Below, in pieces: positions 39,899 through 49,783 of a DNA stretch of 64,000 nt. Numbering within the stretch: position 1 is the stretch's first letter; every line of letters starts with the position of its first letter. The stretch lies in NCBI GenBank assembly GCA_039105265.1, contig JAPFFF010000007.1:1364001-1428000 (forward strand), written 5' to 3'. The notes under the pieces are model-generated. The model searched no databases. It had not been told where the DNA came from and worked only from the letters and a program-made list of their open reading frames with translations. This DNA is from Tritrichomonas musculus. Lineage: Eukaryota > Parabasalia > Tritrichomonadida > Tritrichomonadidae. A program made the translations under genes and the position numbers.

Positions 39899-41107
39899 GT
39901 TTTCACTTAACTTCTATATAATAGAAAAGAATTTGGATTTTATAAATCCAAAAACATTAAATAATATACAAGTGCGAATATGTTTTTCTGTATAAATTTA
40001 GTTTTGGTTGAAATTTTTTTTTATGAATTAATATATCAAATATTTATTATATAAATTGAATATTTTAAATTTAATAATATAATAAATTATTTATCAAATA
40101 ATCATCTAATATTTATGAAAAAAAATCTATTTTTCAATGAGATAAATGTCAATTTAAAATAAATTAAAAAAGTTTTTATATCACATTTCATATTTTTATG
40201 TATTCTTTCATTTATTTAAGAAGTAATATTTTGCATTTATAATAAATATAATAATATGATGTATTTATAATAAATGTTAAATAATTAAAAATTAGCTGAG
40301 AAAAATGTATATTTATAAAGATAAATAGATTTTTAAATTGATATGAAGTTTTGATAATTTAAAATCATAATATCTTTATAAATATTTTATTTTTACTAAA
40401 AATTACTTTTTATATAGTATTATGACATTATTACAAAATGTATATATCTTTTTACATAACTTAAATGATACTAGTCATTAGCTATTCAAAGATTAATTAA
40501 AAATTTGTTCAAATACTATATTTCTATTAAATGAAAATCAAATGATTATTTGATTAGCCATAAATATGATTTAATCATATTATATTATGTTATTCTTTGA
40601 TCAATTATAGAAGATATCTTCATCATATCGAATTATTTCCATATCATATTATTATGATTATTTTTTATTTCTCATCACCTATTTGTATATTGGATTTATC
40701 TATGCAATTAACTTATTATATATGATATATAAAATTAAAATATGCATTGCTTGTTTAAATAAAAATTTGTTTGATATAATTTTTTGACAAAAGAAAAATA
40801 TTAAAATTTTATAAACATCTCGTTAAATAAACTATAATTATCTGTCCAAATCATTAAAATAAAATGGTAATTAATATATAAATAATATTTTGTAAACATA
40901 AAAATGTAAAACCATCTTTGTCTCCTGCAAAATGGAAAACAATGAAATTTTACGATTTATAGAAAATCGTTTTTATCTTACCAGTTTTCCAATAATATGC
41001 AAATCTTTTTGATCAAATTATATAATAATTTAATTTTAAAAATAGTTCTATTATTTTTAGCAAAAAAATATTTGAATATATGAATGAAAACCATTATCAA
41101 AATTTGT

Positions 41108-42790
41108 ATTCGGGCAGAATGTCACTTTTTTGCCGGGGCCAAATTTACGGGCCGAAGAATATTAAACTCTTATTATTAAAATAAATTATTATAATTGCTT
41201 TAAAATTAAAAAAAATATGAATATTAAGGTTCTCCTTCCCAAAAAAATGAAAATCATTCAATATTGAATTAACTCATAGAATAAATAATTCAATAGAGCA
41301 TTTTTCGGAAAAAGTTTTGGTGAAAAATAAAAAAAATATGTCCTCAACAATTAAATCTTATTTCATTCAAAATTTTACTGATTTTTTAATTCTATGATTT
41401 CTATCTGTTAAAAATTTAAATATATTATCAAAATAAAAATGATTATAAAAAAAAAACTATTTATTCAAACTATCTCATCGCTAGCGATTTAGAATAGGCT
41501 AAAAATACCGAATATTGTTAAATTAATCTGTTTTAAACACGCAAATCATAAAATTAATTGTTTTAATTGACTTTTATTTTTGATCATCAAATCTGATATC
41601 TTTTTGTATGAATTTATAAACGTTCATTTCATCGGTTATTTTAATTCATGTTAGTTTGTTGATAATTTGCTATTACTTAAAAAATCAAATTATTCATTTG
41701 TTGCTGGAAAAAAAGCAAATAAAATAGATTTTTTCCTTAACGTCTTTTTGTCAGATTTTCCTTCAAAACTAACATTTTCCTCAAAACAAACATAACTATA
41801 TGTGTAGGCTCACTAGCATTTTTGACTAATTTTTATTTGATTTGATAGATCATTTATTGCTATAAATTAATATTCTAAAAATAGTTCAAAAGTATGAATA
41901 ATAAAGTTTAGATTTGCATTTTAATATTTTTTATTTTATTCAAAAAAATTGAAAGTATGAATTAAAAATTGAATAGAAATTGAATGAAAAATATCTAAAT
42001 AAAAATATTTTTGATTTTTTAATAGTGGGGCATAAATATACGAAATATTTTCAATTTATTTTTACTATTTTTAATCCAAAATTTTGCGTTTGACCGTTTA
42101 TTATTCCATTTGGCGTCATAGGAATTTGAATCATTCCGTTTATTAATTAAACTTTTTCAATATACTTTTCCAACTAAACTTTATCTTTTAAGTTACAGAC
42201 AAACTAAATATATCAAATTATAGCCTAAAAGATAGAGAATTTAAAATATAAAGACATTTAATATATATACATTTGATATAGAAATAATACAAGTTTAATA
42301 CTTATTTCAACTTTTTCAAGCTAAATCTCAAATGATTTCATATTTTATTTATGAATATATTATATTCAATCAAATATTGATTTTATGAAGTAATCGTTGC
42401 TAAATTTTATCAATTGTTGTTTGTGATATTGTAATTAACAATGTAGAAAAAAAGTCTATGAATATTGAATAAAACCACATTTAATTATGATAAATTTTGT
42501 TGTAATGATATATATATAAATATATTATGAATTAATAAAATAATTCTTAAAATTGAGTGAGAAAAATAACTTTTTTCTCTTCAAAAAAATGAGTAGCCTA
42601 CATATTTAAATGAAAATGTAATTTTAAATAAAACATCAATCAAAAAAACAATAGTATTATCTTATTTTCAAATAACATTTCAATTGCCCGAGTAAAATTC
42701 ACGGGCAAAGACGGGCAATGTCACTTTTTTTAAGAACGGGCAAACACGGGCACGGGCACTGCCCGTGCCCGTGCACGTCCATCATCTCTG
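41108..42790. mobile_element. Diverged relative of the GGGCA-rich hAT-type element (borders approximate)
   Basis: The block near 41110-41155 (TCGGGCAGAATGTCAC, GCCGGGGCC, ACGGGCC) and the block at 42685-42790 carry dense GGGCA/TGCCC motifs. The second block includes a GGGCACGGGCACTGCCCGTGCCCG palindrome centre. Both match the subterminal pattern of the element at 17963-19337. The right border (GCACGTCCATCATCTCT) resembles that element's CACGTTTCCCATCCCTA end in degenerate form. Older than the first copy. Confidence 0.55.
41228..41409. repeat. Inverted copy of half of the TTAA MITE
   Basis: It begins TTAA-GGTTCTCCTTCCC and runs nearly identically, in inverse orientation, to 39230-39417. It stops abruptly after CTATCTGT, without the second end. 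Either a truncated insertion or part of a rearrangement. Confidence 0.8.
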
Positions 42791-43007
42791 TTTGTATTTG
42801 AATAATGAAAATTAGTCGAATTTCTCCTTAAAATTAGATATTTTAATAATTATATTGATAAATTAAAAATATTTAAACATTTATATATTTTTAAAAAAAT
42901 AATTAAAATAAATAATCTTCAATACAAATCAAGATAAAAATATTTTAAAAAAAGGTGATGTGAAAACATTTTTTGGTCCAAAAATATTTTTTTGTCAACC
43001 AACTATA

Positions 43008-43413
43008 ACACTTTTCCTATGAAAAACATATCAATCTAAATTAAAAAAATGTTAAGTGCTGCAGCTTTGGTAGTAAGGAAACTTCAAAAAAATATGTATT
43101 GATTGGCATCAGACAAAGATTATTTCTGTGCAAGTTCGCCCCCAAACAAGGTTTTTATTTGACATATCAAATTACAATTATCCAACATATTTTCAAAAAA
43201 TGCTTAGAAATTAGTGGCTATTATAGACAATCGTTTTTATTTTTTATGTATTTAATCCTAGACGCGAATCTCTGTGTTTTCAAATCAGTGATTAATATCG
43301 AATAATCAGATTTCAGACTCCCACACTCAGATACGATTCCATATCTCTTTAAATATTATTCTCCATCGTTTTTTACGTATGGTACATGAATTAGATGTTA
43401 CATATACTAGTTT
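43008..43413. other. Gene-free stretch
   Basis: A 68-residue open frame (43099-43305) has no recognisable features and is not claimed as a gene. Confidence 0.4.
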
Positions 43414-43422
43414 AATAATATT

Positions 43423-43651
43423 GAATATAGTACCAAGAAAAAGTGGATGACTTCGCGAAAAACTGTTTGACGCATTCAATTTCTATAAATTTTGAATAAA
43501 AATAATGATCGTTCTAGTTTATAACATAAATTTGAATTTGAATTAATTTTCACAATTTTTTTTTCTATAGATTGAGAAGATTCTATCAAAAAATTGAATT
43601 CGTCACCTAGTTTTTCGCTTCGTCGCCTACTTTTTCTCGTTACTATATTTC
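43423..43651. mobile_element. 229-bp MITE, imperfect 45-bp inverted ends, 9-bp duplication
   Basis: Inverted arms (GAATATAGTACCAAGAAAAAG... and GAAATATAGTAACGAGAAAAAG... on the other strand) share most positions over about 45 bases. The direct repeat AATAATATT flanks it (43414-43422, 43652-43660). The nine-base duplication suggests MULE-type mobilisation. Confidence 0.7.
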
Positions 43652-43740
43652 AATAATATTCAATTAAAAATGTAATAAATAAAAATGAAATTGCAATAAA
43701 ATTATTCTTTATAAAATGTAAATTTCAATTATGCAAAGAA

Positions 43741-43908
43741 GGCCTTCTTTGCAACCTTGAGTTTTCCAAGGAATTTGTTGCGTTCTTCTTTGGTTTGGAA
43801 GCGTCCGTGTCCGAACTTGGATGATGTGTCGATCCATTTGAAGTTGATATCTTCTGTAGCAACACGGCGAGTATTAACATTGATTGTCTTACGAAGAGTG
43901 ATTGGGCG
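43741..43908 (-). pseudogene. 168-bp fragment of the L3 gene, inverted
   Basis: The bases match 38791-38958 of the L3 gene in inverse orientation with about one difference (CTC to TTC), so the copy is recent. It covers the segment from RPITLRK to KVAKKA without start or stop. It has no poly(A) and does not reach the 3' UTR, so it is not a normal retrocopy. One border is a perfect 20-bp palindrome (GCAAAGAAGGCCTTCTTTGC, 43733-43752). Confidence 0.95.
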
Positions 43909-43946
43909 GATAATCAAACTTTTTGATATTTTTTATAAAGTAAATT

Positions 43947-44107
43947 GAATACTTTCCGGTTCACTTTTTGAATATTTATTTCCACTTTTTAATACTACCA
44001 ATAATAAATTTTTAGTATTATTATTATCCCATGACTTTTTGAATTATTTTTTATTTTGAATACTTTCCGGAAAGTATTCAAAAAGTGAACCGGTTCACTT
44101 TTTGAAT
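43947..44107. repeat. Palindromic cluster of GAATACTTTCCGG and AAAAAGTGAACCGG motifs
   Basis: 44058-44079 is a perfect 22-bp palindrome centred on CCGG, and 44076-44107 an overlapping perfect 32-bp palindrome centred on CCGG. A fused half-copy (GAATACTTTCCGGTTCACTT) lies near 43947-43975. This lies between the L3 fragment and the ankyrin pseudogene, just 50 bases before the latter's start. Confidence 0.85.
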
Positions 44108-44156
44108 AGTTAAAATATTTTTTTTTACTAATTTAAATTTTTTCATAATAAAAGCA

Positions 44157-46170
44157 ATGTACAATCAATCTTTTCCTCAAATATCCCTCCCTTTTCCTGT
44201 CGATCAAGAATACCAAACCAAAATTCCAGATTTTTTAACAGATGAAATAGATATTATTAAATATCAAGAATTAGTAAATATTGTGTTTCAAATATATTCA
44301 GAAGGATCAAATTTGACAGGTAAAAAAAGAACTTATCTTTGGAATCAATTGTTTAGTAATATTGTGGTATTTACTCAAAATGAAAATCCAGAAAGTATAA
44401 ACTTTTTAAGATGTGCGTCTGTTGGAGTTTTATTGTTTCAAACAGAATCAAAAGAAACGTATATATATTTAAATATTTCAATATTTAGAAATATTTTTCA
44501 GAGATTGAATGATATTCCATCTTATTCTACAATTTCCAAAAAAGTGGGTAAAAAATCAAATTTAAAGGTTTATAATATTTCATTACTTAGCCAATATCGT
44601 GAATGTATTGATAAATTAGCGATTTCTTTTCCAAAATGTAATGTTGGATGGGACTTGTATGAAATTTCTATTGAAAAATTAAATTGTGAACTTATCACAT
44701 CACATTTATCAAAATCTAATGATTACAAATTCTTTGATGAAGAAATAGTTGATTCTATTATTGATGATGATCAAAAAACTTTTTCAAAGCTTTTATCTCA
44801 AATATTTCATAATGAAAAACACGTAAATCTAAGGTTTACTTTGACTAAATATAAATTGCCTGGCATTCTTTCAGATAATCCAACTTATGCAGACTTATGT
44901 TCTTTTTTTCAAGCTCAAAAATGCTTAACAACTATGTGTTTATATCTGACAAAAGGATTAGATGAAATTAATCAATCGGATAATAAATCTCGAACTCTGC
45001 TACATTTTGCAGCTGCAGGTGGTTGCATTAATATTGTTCAAGAACTTTTAGATACAGGTTTTGATATGAATAATATAGATGCTGATGGATATTCTCCATC
45101 ACATTATGCTGCAATGTTTGGGCACGTTGATGTTTTGAAACTTTTTAATGAAAAAGGAGCCGACATTTTTAATTCAAATTTCCCAAGTTTTTTGAATCCA
45201 TTTCAAGTTGCTTGTCATATCGGAAACTTAAATGTAGTAAATTATTTTTTTCAAATTCAAGTGTATTACAAATTTTGCCATGCATTTTGGATAATTCTGA
45301 GAATCATCCTTTGATTTTAGCATGTGAAAGCCAAAGCAATTGCTTTGTCAGTTTTCTTCTTGAAAAAATGTCTATGATTTCACATCAGAGCACTATTTTT
45401 GAAAAAATTATTTCGTCTTCTATCGTTCATGCGGTTAAAAGTGGATCGATTGATTGTGTTAAGATAATAATTAAATCTAAAATTATGAGCACAATTCAAG
45501 TTGATGAAAAATATTCACTTTTAGTAGATGCAGTTTATTATGGTCATTTTGATATTGTTAATTTTATTTTGAAAACCATTTCGATTAATAAAGATAATTA
45601 CAAAAAAGCATTAAGAGTTGCTATTGAAAATAAATTCCTAAAAATTGTTGAATTGTTAATTATTATGGTGCATGTTTAGATTTAGAAAAGTCGGAAATTG
45701 GTGAATTATTTATATCAGCTTTTGGTGATTTTCAGTTAGTAAAATGTTAAGATAAAATGCTCGATATCCCGTATGAGATCAAATGAAAATTATTTATTGA
45801 ACAAGCTTTGAAATTTAAAGATGAAAAATTAATTTCTTTTCTTTTACCAAAAAAAATGTCAAGTCAGTCCTGAAGTGATTGATAAGCTTCATAATCAAAA
45901 TTCACCTTTTTCGGCCTTTTTAATAAAAGAAAAAATTAATATTCCAATATATAAACTAAGGAGGAAATATCTCGTCCAGAAATAATTTCATTAGAATCGA
46001 ATTTCAAAGAAATTTTGACAGAGAATGAAATATTACAATTTGAGGCTATTCTAAATCATTTCCAAAAAATTGAAAGGTTTAGTATTAAAGAATACTACTC
46101 GCTGATTGATTCCCTTTCTAGATTTAGCACAGAATATGAAACGTATAGAAATATTCTAAGATGTTCATTA
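44157..46170 (+). pseudogene. Decayed ankyrin-repeat protein gene of the trichomonad DUF3447 type
   Basis: The first 385-residue frame (44157-45314) has a long N-terminal region (MYNQSFPQISLPFPV). Ankyrin repeats follow from about residue 275: SRTLLHFAAAGGCINIVQELLDTG, DGYSPSHYAAMFGHVDVLKL, LNPFQVACHIGNLNVV. A frameshift near 45240-45300 moves the repeats to the frame 45212-45679 (HPLILACESQSN, SIVHAVKSGSIDCVKIII, YSLLVDAVYYGHFDIVNFI). More coding-like pieces follow in other frames to about 46170 (e.g. LESNFKEILTENEILQFEA near 45990). At least three frame breaks make it a pseudogene. Proteins of this kind form very large families in trichomonads. The Polinton begins directly after it and may be inserted in it. 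Confidence 0.8.
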
Positions 46171-46380
46171 ACAGGTAAGTAGTGATAGTGGACCGTCTGG
46201 GAGGTCAGATAAAAATGACCCCTTCGTCATAGGGTTTACAGACCCCAAACCTCAGCTCCATGACTCAAAAAATCGATTAAATTTCAAAAATAGCACTTAA
46301 AATTAGCCTGTTTCGTGAGGTGTAATGATTCTAAAAATAGAACTTTCAAAAATTTTTTATTTTTTTATCAGCAATTTATA

Positions 46381-46587
46381 ATGTCAAACCAAGCCGAACA
46401 ATTAAGCATCCTCATTAATAGAATCAACAAAAAGCTAAAAGGATGGAGACCAGCATTAAAATACCTCTACGATAATGATGATATCATAGATGAAGTACTA
46501 AAAGAGATAAATCACTTTATTGAACAACTAAAGAAATTCAACGGTCCTGCTGAATTAATTGCTGAACTTGAAGAGCTCATTTATTAG
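46381..46587 (+). CDS. Polinton small helical protein
   Basis: 68 residues from the ATG at 46381, entirely helical and charged (LSILINRINKKLKG, IDEVLKEINHFIEQLKKF). First gene of the element, converging with the next gene, their 3' ends overlapping by about 11 bases. No family recognised; probably a small regulatory or structural part. Confidence 0.6.
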   Translation: MSNQAEQLSILINRINKKLKGWRPALKYLYDNDDIIDEVLKEINHFIEQLKKFNGPAELIAELEELIY

Positions 46588-46804
46588 ACAATTCATTTAA
46601 TTCTTTCTCAAGCTGATGAACTTTATTTTTGAGGCTGTTGATGTCTTCGATAAGAGACTCACGAACGGCAAGACCATCAGAGCCCAACATTCCTGATTTG
46701 ATATTGTTGAGACATTGTTTGTAATCATAACACTTTTCTTTCAATCCTCGTTTGATTCGTTTTAATTCTGGTATTTCTTTCTTGTATTCTGTTAGTTCAC
46801 TCAT
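46577..46804 (-). CDS. Polinton small coiled-coil protein
   Basis: 75 residues with heptad-like Leu/Ile spacing in the second half (EDINSLKNKVHQLEKELNEL), suggesting a coiled coil and self-assembly. Diverges from the gene at 46819 across a 14-base gap. Function unknown. Confidence 0.6.
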   Translation of the reverse strand: MSELTEYKKEIPELKRIKRGLKEKCYDYKQCLNNIKSGMLGSDGLAVRESLIEDINSLKNKVHQLEKELNELSNK

Positions 46805-46818
46805 TTAATAACAATTAA

Positions 46819-47052
46819 ATGTCTGCTATTAATCAAATGAGAACCGTTCATGATGATAAACACAAAAACTATTTTGATAGATTACAGTTAACGATGCAAA
46901 AGAATAGAACAAAAATAAACTCAGCACCGACAGTGAAATGTTATAATGAAAAAGGCAATGTATTTCATGAACCACCACCAAAAACGACTAAATCATTAAA
47001 TCATCATGATTCACTTAATCATTCGGTGGTTGTCAGGAGCAACAACATTTAA
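46819..47052 (+). CDS. Polinton small basic protein
   Basis: 77 residues, hydrophilic, Lys/His/Asn-rich (MRTVHDDKHKNYFDRLQL), no membrane helix. Overlaps the 3' end of the convergent gene by about 40 bases. Function unknown. Confidence 0.5.
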   Translation: MSAINQMRTVHDDKHKNYFDRLQLTMQKNRTKINSAPTVKCYNEKGNVFHEPPPKTTKSLNHHDSLNHSVVVRSNNI

Positions 47053-47487
47053 AATGTATTCATTAATGACTTTTGATTGTTGGTCAACAACATTTGAAAG
47101 CTTATTGATATGTTCTTCAAGTATTTTATTTTTGTTGTTTAATTGATTGATTTGTTCAGTGAATTCATTTAATGATTCTTTCATTAATGATATATCAGCT
47201 TTGATGTTGTCGTTTTCAAGTGTTTTAGTGATTGTGTTCCCAACTTTCTTCAAATAAATGTCGCCACCACATCGTTTACCGTCTTTGCAATTACGTTTAG
47301 TGATTTTGTATTCATTGCCGTCATTAGTGATGATTTTATAAATCTTGTTCAAATAGTTAGTCGTTTGTGTTTTCATTTGCTCGATATTCTTTTGATAGAA
47401 CAAATTGAACTCTTCAACTGATTTAAACACTTTTGATTCATTAATGTTTTCGTTTATTACTTTAAGTTCATTAATGTTATCATTCAT
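47011..47487 (-). CDS. Polinton coiled-coil protein
   Basis: 158 residues, mostly helical. It has a short beta-like basic centre (TNDGNEYKITKRNCKDGKRCGGDIYL) that might bind nucleic acid. A C-terminal coiled coil follows (FTEQINQLNNKNKILEEHINKL). It is read in the same direction as the small gene at 47518-47772, 30 bases upstream of it. No family recognised. Confidence 0.6.
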   Translation of the reverse strand: MNDNINELKVINENINESKVFKSVEEFNLFYQKNIEQMKTQTTNYLNKIYKIITNDGNEYKITKRNCKDGKRCGGDIYLKKVGNTITKTLENDNIKADISLMKESLNEFTEQINQLNNKNKILEEHINKLSNVVDQQSKVINEYILNVVAPDNHRMIK

Positions 47488-47517
47488 TTGTATTCAATTT
47501 AAAACGTTTCATTATAT

Positions 47518-47772
47518 TTACCCAACTTTATCTAAAATTGACTTTCCAATCTTTCCAGCTTTATCAGCATAACTGAGACCTGTATCAATAGTATTAACGA
47601 CTTGACCGACACCAGGAATGAATTGTGCTATCGGTTTTACTTTATCAATGATTTGTCTTCCAACGTTAACAACTTGAGGAAGCTTTTCAACGACTTTTTG
47701 TGCTGTGTCTTTGACTTTGTTGGCTAGTTTTCTAAAACCGTTCTTTATCTTGTTGAATATACCTATACCCAT
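47518..47772 (-). CDS. Polinton small amphipathic protein, possible minor virion component
   Basis: 84 residues starting MGIGIF, where Gly2 could be myristoylated. A basic amphipathic helix (NKIKNGFRKLANKVKD) and a Gly/Pro-rich hydrophobic stretch (IAQFIPGVGQVVNTIDTG) follow. It diverges from the capsid gene, 54 bases away. Position and composition recall small membrane-interacting minor capsid proteins of related viruses; this is inference only. Confidence 0.55.
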   Translation of the reverse strand: MGIGIFNKIKNGFRKLANKVKDTAQKVVEKLPQVVNVGRQIIDKVKPIAQFIPGVGQVVNTIDTGLSYADKAGKIGKSILDKVG

Positions 47773-47826
47773 ATTTTAAGAGTAAATAAAAGAGATAATA
47801 TATTGATTCTTTTTATTAAATCATAA

Positions 47827-49695
47827 ATGTTATACAGAAACGATAGAGCTCATAATTATCAAATAGAGACAGGAAATGTATTGGGTGCGTTCAAGGAAAT
47901 GCGCAACATTATTAACGTTAATGACGGAACACGTTCATTTTCATTTAGGACAGTTGATTGTCATGACCAACCTGCTCCATTTCATCAAGGACAGTATTCA
48001 CAAATCAGTTTAACACATCCTGACCACTTCATCAGTGATATTGATAAAGGTTTCTTAACATTTCACGTCAAATTGAATCTTCAATTAAGCACAGACATTG
48101 CAAAGCTTAAAGCGATTGAAGACCCTGAAAATCTTTATAAATTATTTGTTGGTTTCAAATCATCAAATCAATTGTTTGACAGGTTAGAGATTCTACATAA
48201 TAATGTCAATGTCGGATATCAACAGAATGAATCAATTCGTGAAGGATTCCTGTATTCAGTTCTCAAACCTGAAACAGAAAAGAAAAGACGTCGATTCGTT
48301 CATTCATTATGGGAAAACATTAGCAACTATTCACAAACACATGCAGGAGTTTATGTTAATCTTAATTCTTTCAAAGATAATGGAAGAGCTGAGTGTGAAT
48401 TTGATTTGAATATACCTTTTGATGACTTGCTCGCATTACAAGCATTTGATTTATTCCCTAACGGAATCATTGGTGATTTAGCTATTCGTTTTCAAGTTAG
48501 CCCCGCTGGTCTTGTTTGGGCAGTATTAGACCCTTACACAGTTGCTGAAACAAAAGCATTCCTCGAAGATGATGACAAGATATCAATGAAGCAACTTGAG
48601 CAATTACGTGAATTGAAAGCTAAAGGAAAACTTAAGAGACAGTTCACACAAATTGGAAATGAAGCATTGATACCTGGTGTTCTTGATAAATCAATCAAAT
48701 TCAAATATAATATCTGTGCTGAACACGGTATACCTGTTAATTCGGAACCAATTGAACTTGAATTTGAATTCACAGATGAAGAATATGAAAGATTTGGTAT
48801 CAAACGAACAGATGATTTGAGAGAGATTGCAAGACACAACCCAGATAATGAAAATAAAGGAGTTAAAGATATGTTAGACTATTATACAATTGAAATCGTT
48901 GAAGAAACACCAATAATGAAGAAATATGAATCACAAAAGGCTGTATTAACATGCAATCAAATGACAATCACACTTTGCAAATCTAATATGCAGGGCTACG
49001 GTGTTTGTGAAGCAACAAGACAAGGAATTGAAGACATTCTTCGAGAAGGTATCATCATTCCATCACAAAAGGTTGATTATCATGCTTTCCCTATTGCTGC
49101 AGCTCAAAACGGAATCAAATCAACTTTAAACATTCCATTGATTAACGTGACCACGATGTCTGTACTGTTTCCAAAACATCATAATGATTTGACTGTATTT
49201 GAAAACCCTGTTTATCAAAACTGTTATTTGAATATTGGTGGCAAGAACTTTCCAGATGAAAACGTTGACACAATCGGTGCAAGATTCTTTGAGAATCAAT
49301 TAACTGCTGGAGACCTTGATGCCATTACATTACAATGCACAAAAGAGTTTGAAGACAGTTTCACAATGCCAAAGAACGACACAGAAGGAACAAGATACAA
49401 GAATACATTAAGAGATGCAACATCATTTGTTTTCAATATTCAAACTGAACGAGCGAGTGCAGGATATTGTTATGACGGTCTTGACGGGGGATTTGGAAAC
49501 GTTCAAATTCAAATCAATGGTCAACCAATTCATACAGGAAAGAATGATACATATTATAATGTCAATGAAGAAGGTACGGTACATCCGCCACCAGTTCAGT
49601 TATGTTTGTGTCGCGACACATATTTCAAACTTTCTTTGGACGGTTTAGAATATGTTGATGACGGAACACCACAAGGAAGTCAAGCAAATGAATAA
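47827..49695 (+). CDS. Polinton probable major capsid protein (double jelly-roll type)
   Basis: 622 residues. Long beta-rich sequence with Pro/Gly turns, no membrane helix, and a size and place in the element that match the major capsid protein predicted for Mavericks. The early part (FSFRTVDCHDQPAPFHQGQY) and regular beta-strand alternation to the end (VQIQINGQPIHTGKNDTYY) fit two stacked jelly rolls. The assignment comes from length, composition and gene context, not a recognised motif. The integrase gene follows. Confidence 0.65.
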   Translation: MLYRNDRAHNYQIETGNVLGAFKEMRNIINVNDGTRSFSFRTVDCHDQPAPFHQGQYSQISLTHPDHFISDIDKGFLTFHVKLNLQLSTDIAKLKAIEDPENLYKLFVGFKSSNQLFDRLEILHNNVNVGYQQNESIREGFLYSVLKPETEKKRRRFVHSLWENISNYSQTHAGVYVNLNSFKDNGRAECEFDLNIPFDDLLALQAFDLFPNGIIGDLAIRFQVSPAGLVWAVLDPYTVAETKAFLEDDDKISMKQLEQLRELKAKGKLKRQFTQIGNEALIPGVLDKSIKFKYNICAEHGIPVNSEPIELEFEFTDEEYERFGIKRTDDLREIARHNPDNENKGVKDMLDYYTIEIVEETPIMKKYESQKAVLTCNQMTITLCKSNMQGYGVCEATRQGIEDILREGIIIPSQKVDYHAFPIAAAQNGIKSTLNIPLINVTTMSVLFPKHHNDLTVFENPVYQNCYLNIGGKNFPDENVDTIGARFFENQLTAGDLDAITLQCTKEFEDSFTMPKNDTEGTRYKNTLRDATSFVFNIQTERASAGYCYDGLDGGFGNVQIQINGQPIHTGKNDTYYNVNEEGTVHPPPVQLCLCRDTYFKLSLDGLEYVDDGTPQGSQANE

Positions 49696-49783
49696 ATAAA
49701 TTGATTTTCATTAAATAATCATTTTGCTTTGCAAAAGGGAACAGAGTTCCTTCATTAATGAATGCTTTATTTTTGTGATTCAA

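Larger units (their letters stand above)
39429..43007. mobile_element. 3.6 kb element with TATAGTTGGTTGAC ends, filled with other elements
   Basis: The left end 39429 onward (TATAGTTGGTTGACAAA) is matched inverted at 42980-43007 over about 29 bases with one indel-like difference. TA at both borders fits a Tc1/mariner-type target. No transposase is visible. Inside lie a fold-back (39460-39898), an orphan half of the TTAA MITE (41228-41409) and GGGCA-rich blocks (about 41108-42790). The rest is AT-rich without genes. Confidence 0.65.

Noticed and set aside
43099-43305. A 68-residue gene
   Set aside because: No homology-like features, no start context, and it lies in a transposon-rich region.
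43741-43908. A processed retrocopy of L3
   Set aside because: It lacks the 3' end, stop codon and poly(A), and its border is a palindrome instead.
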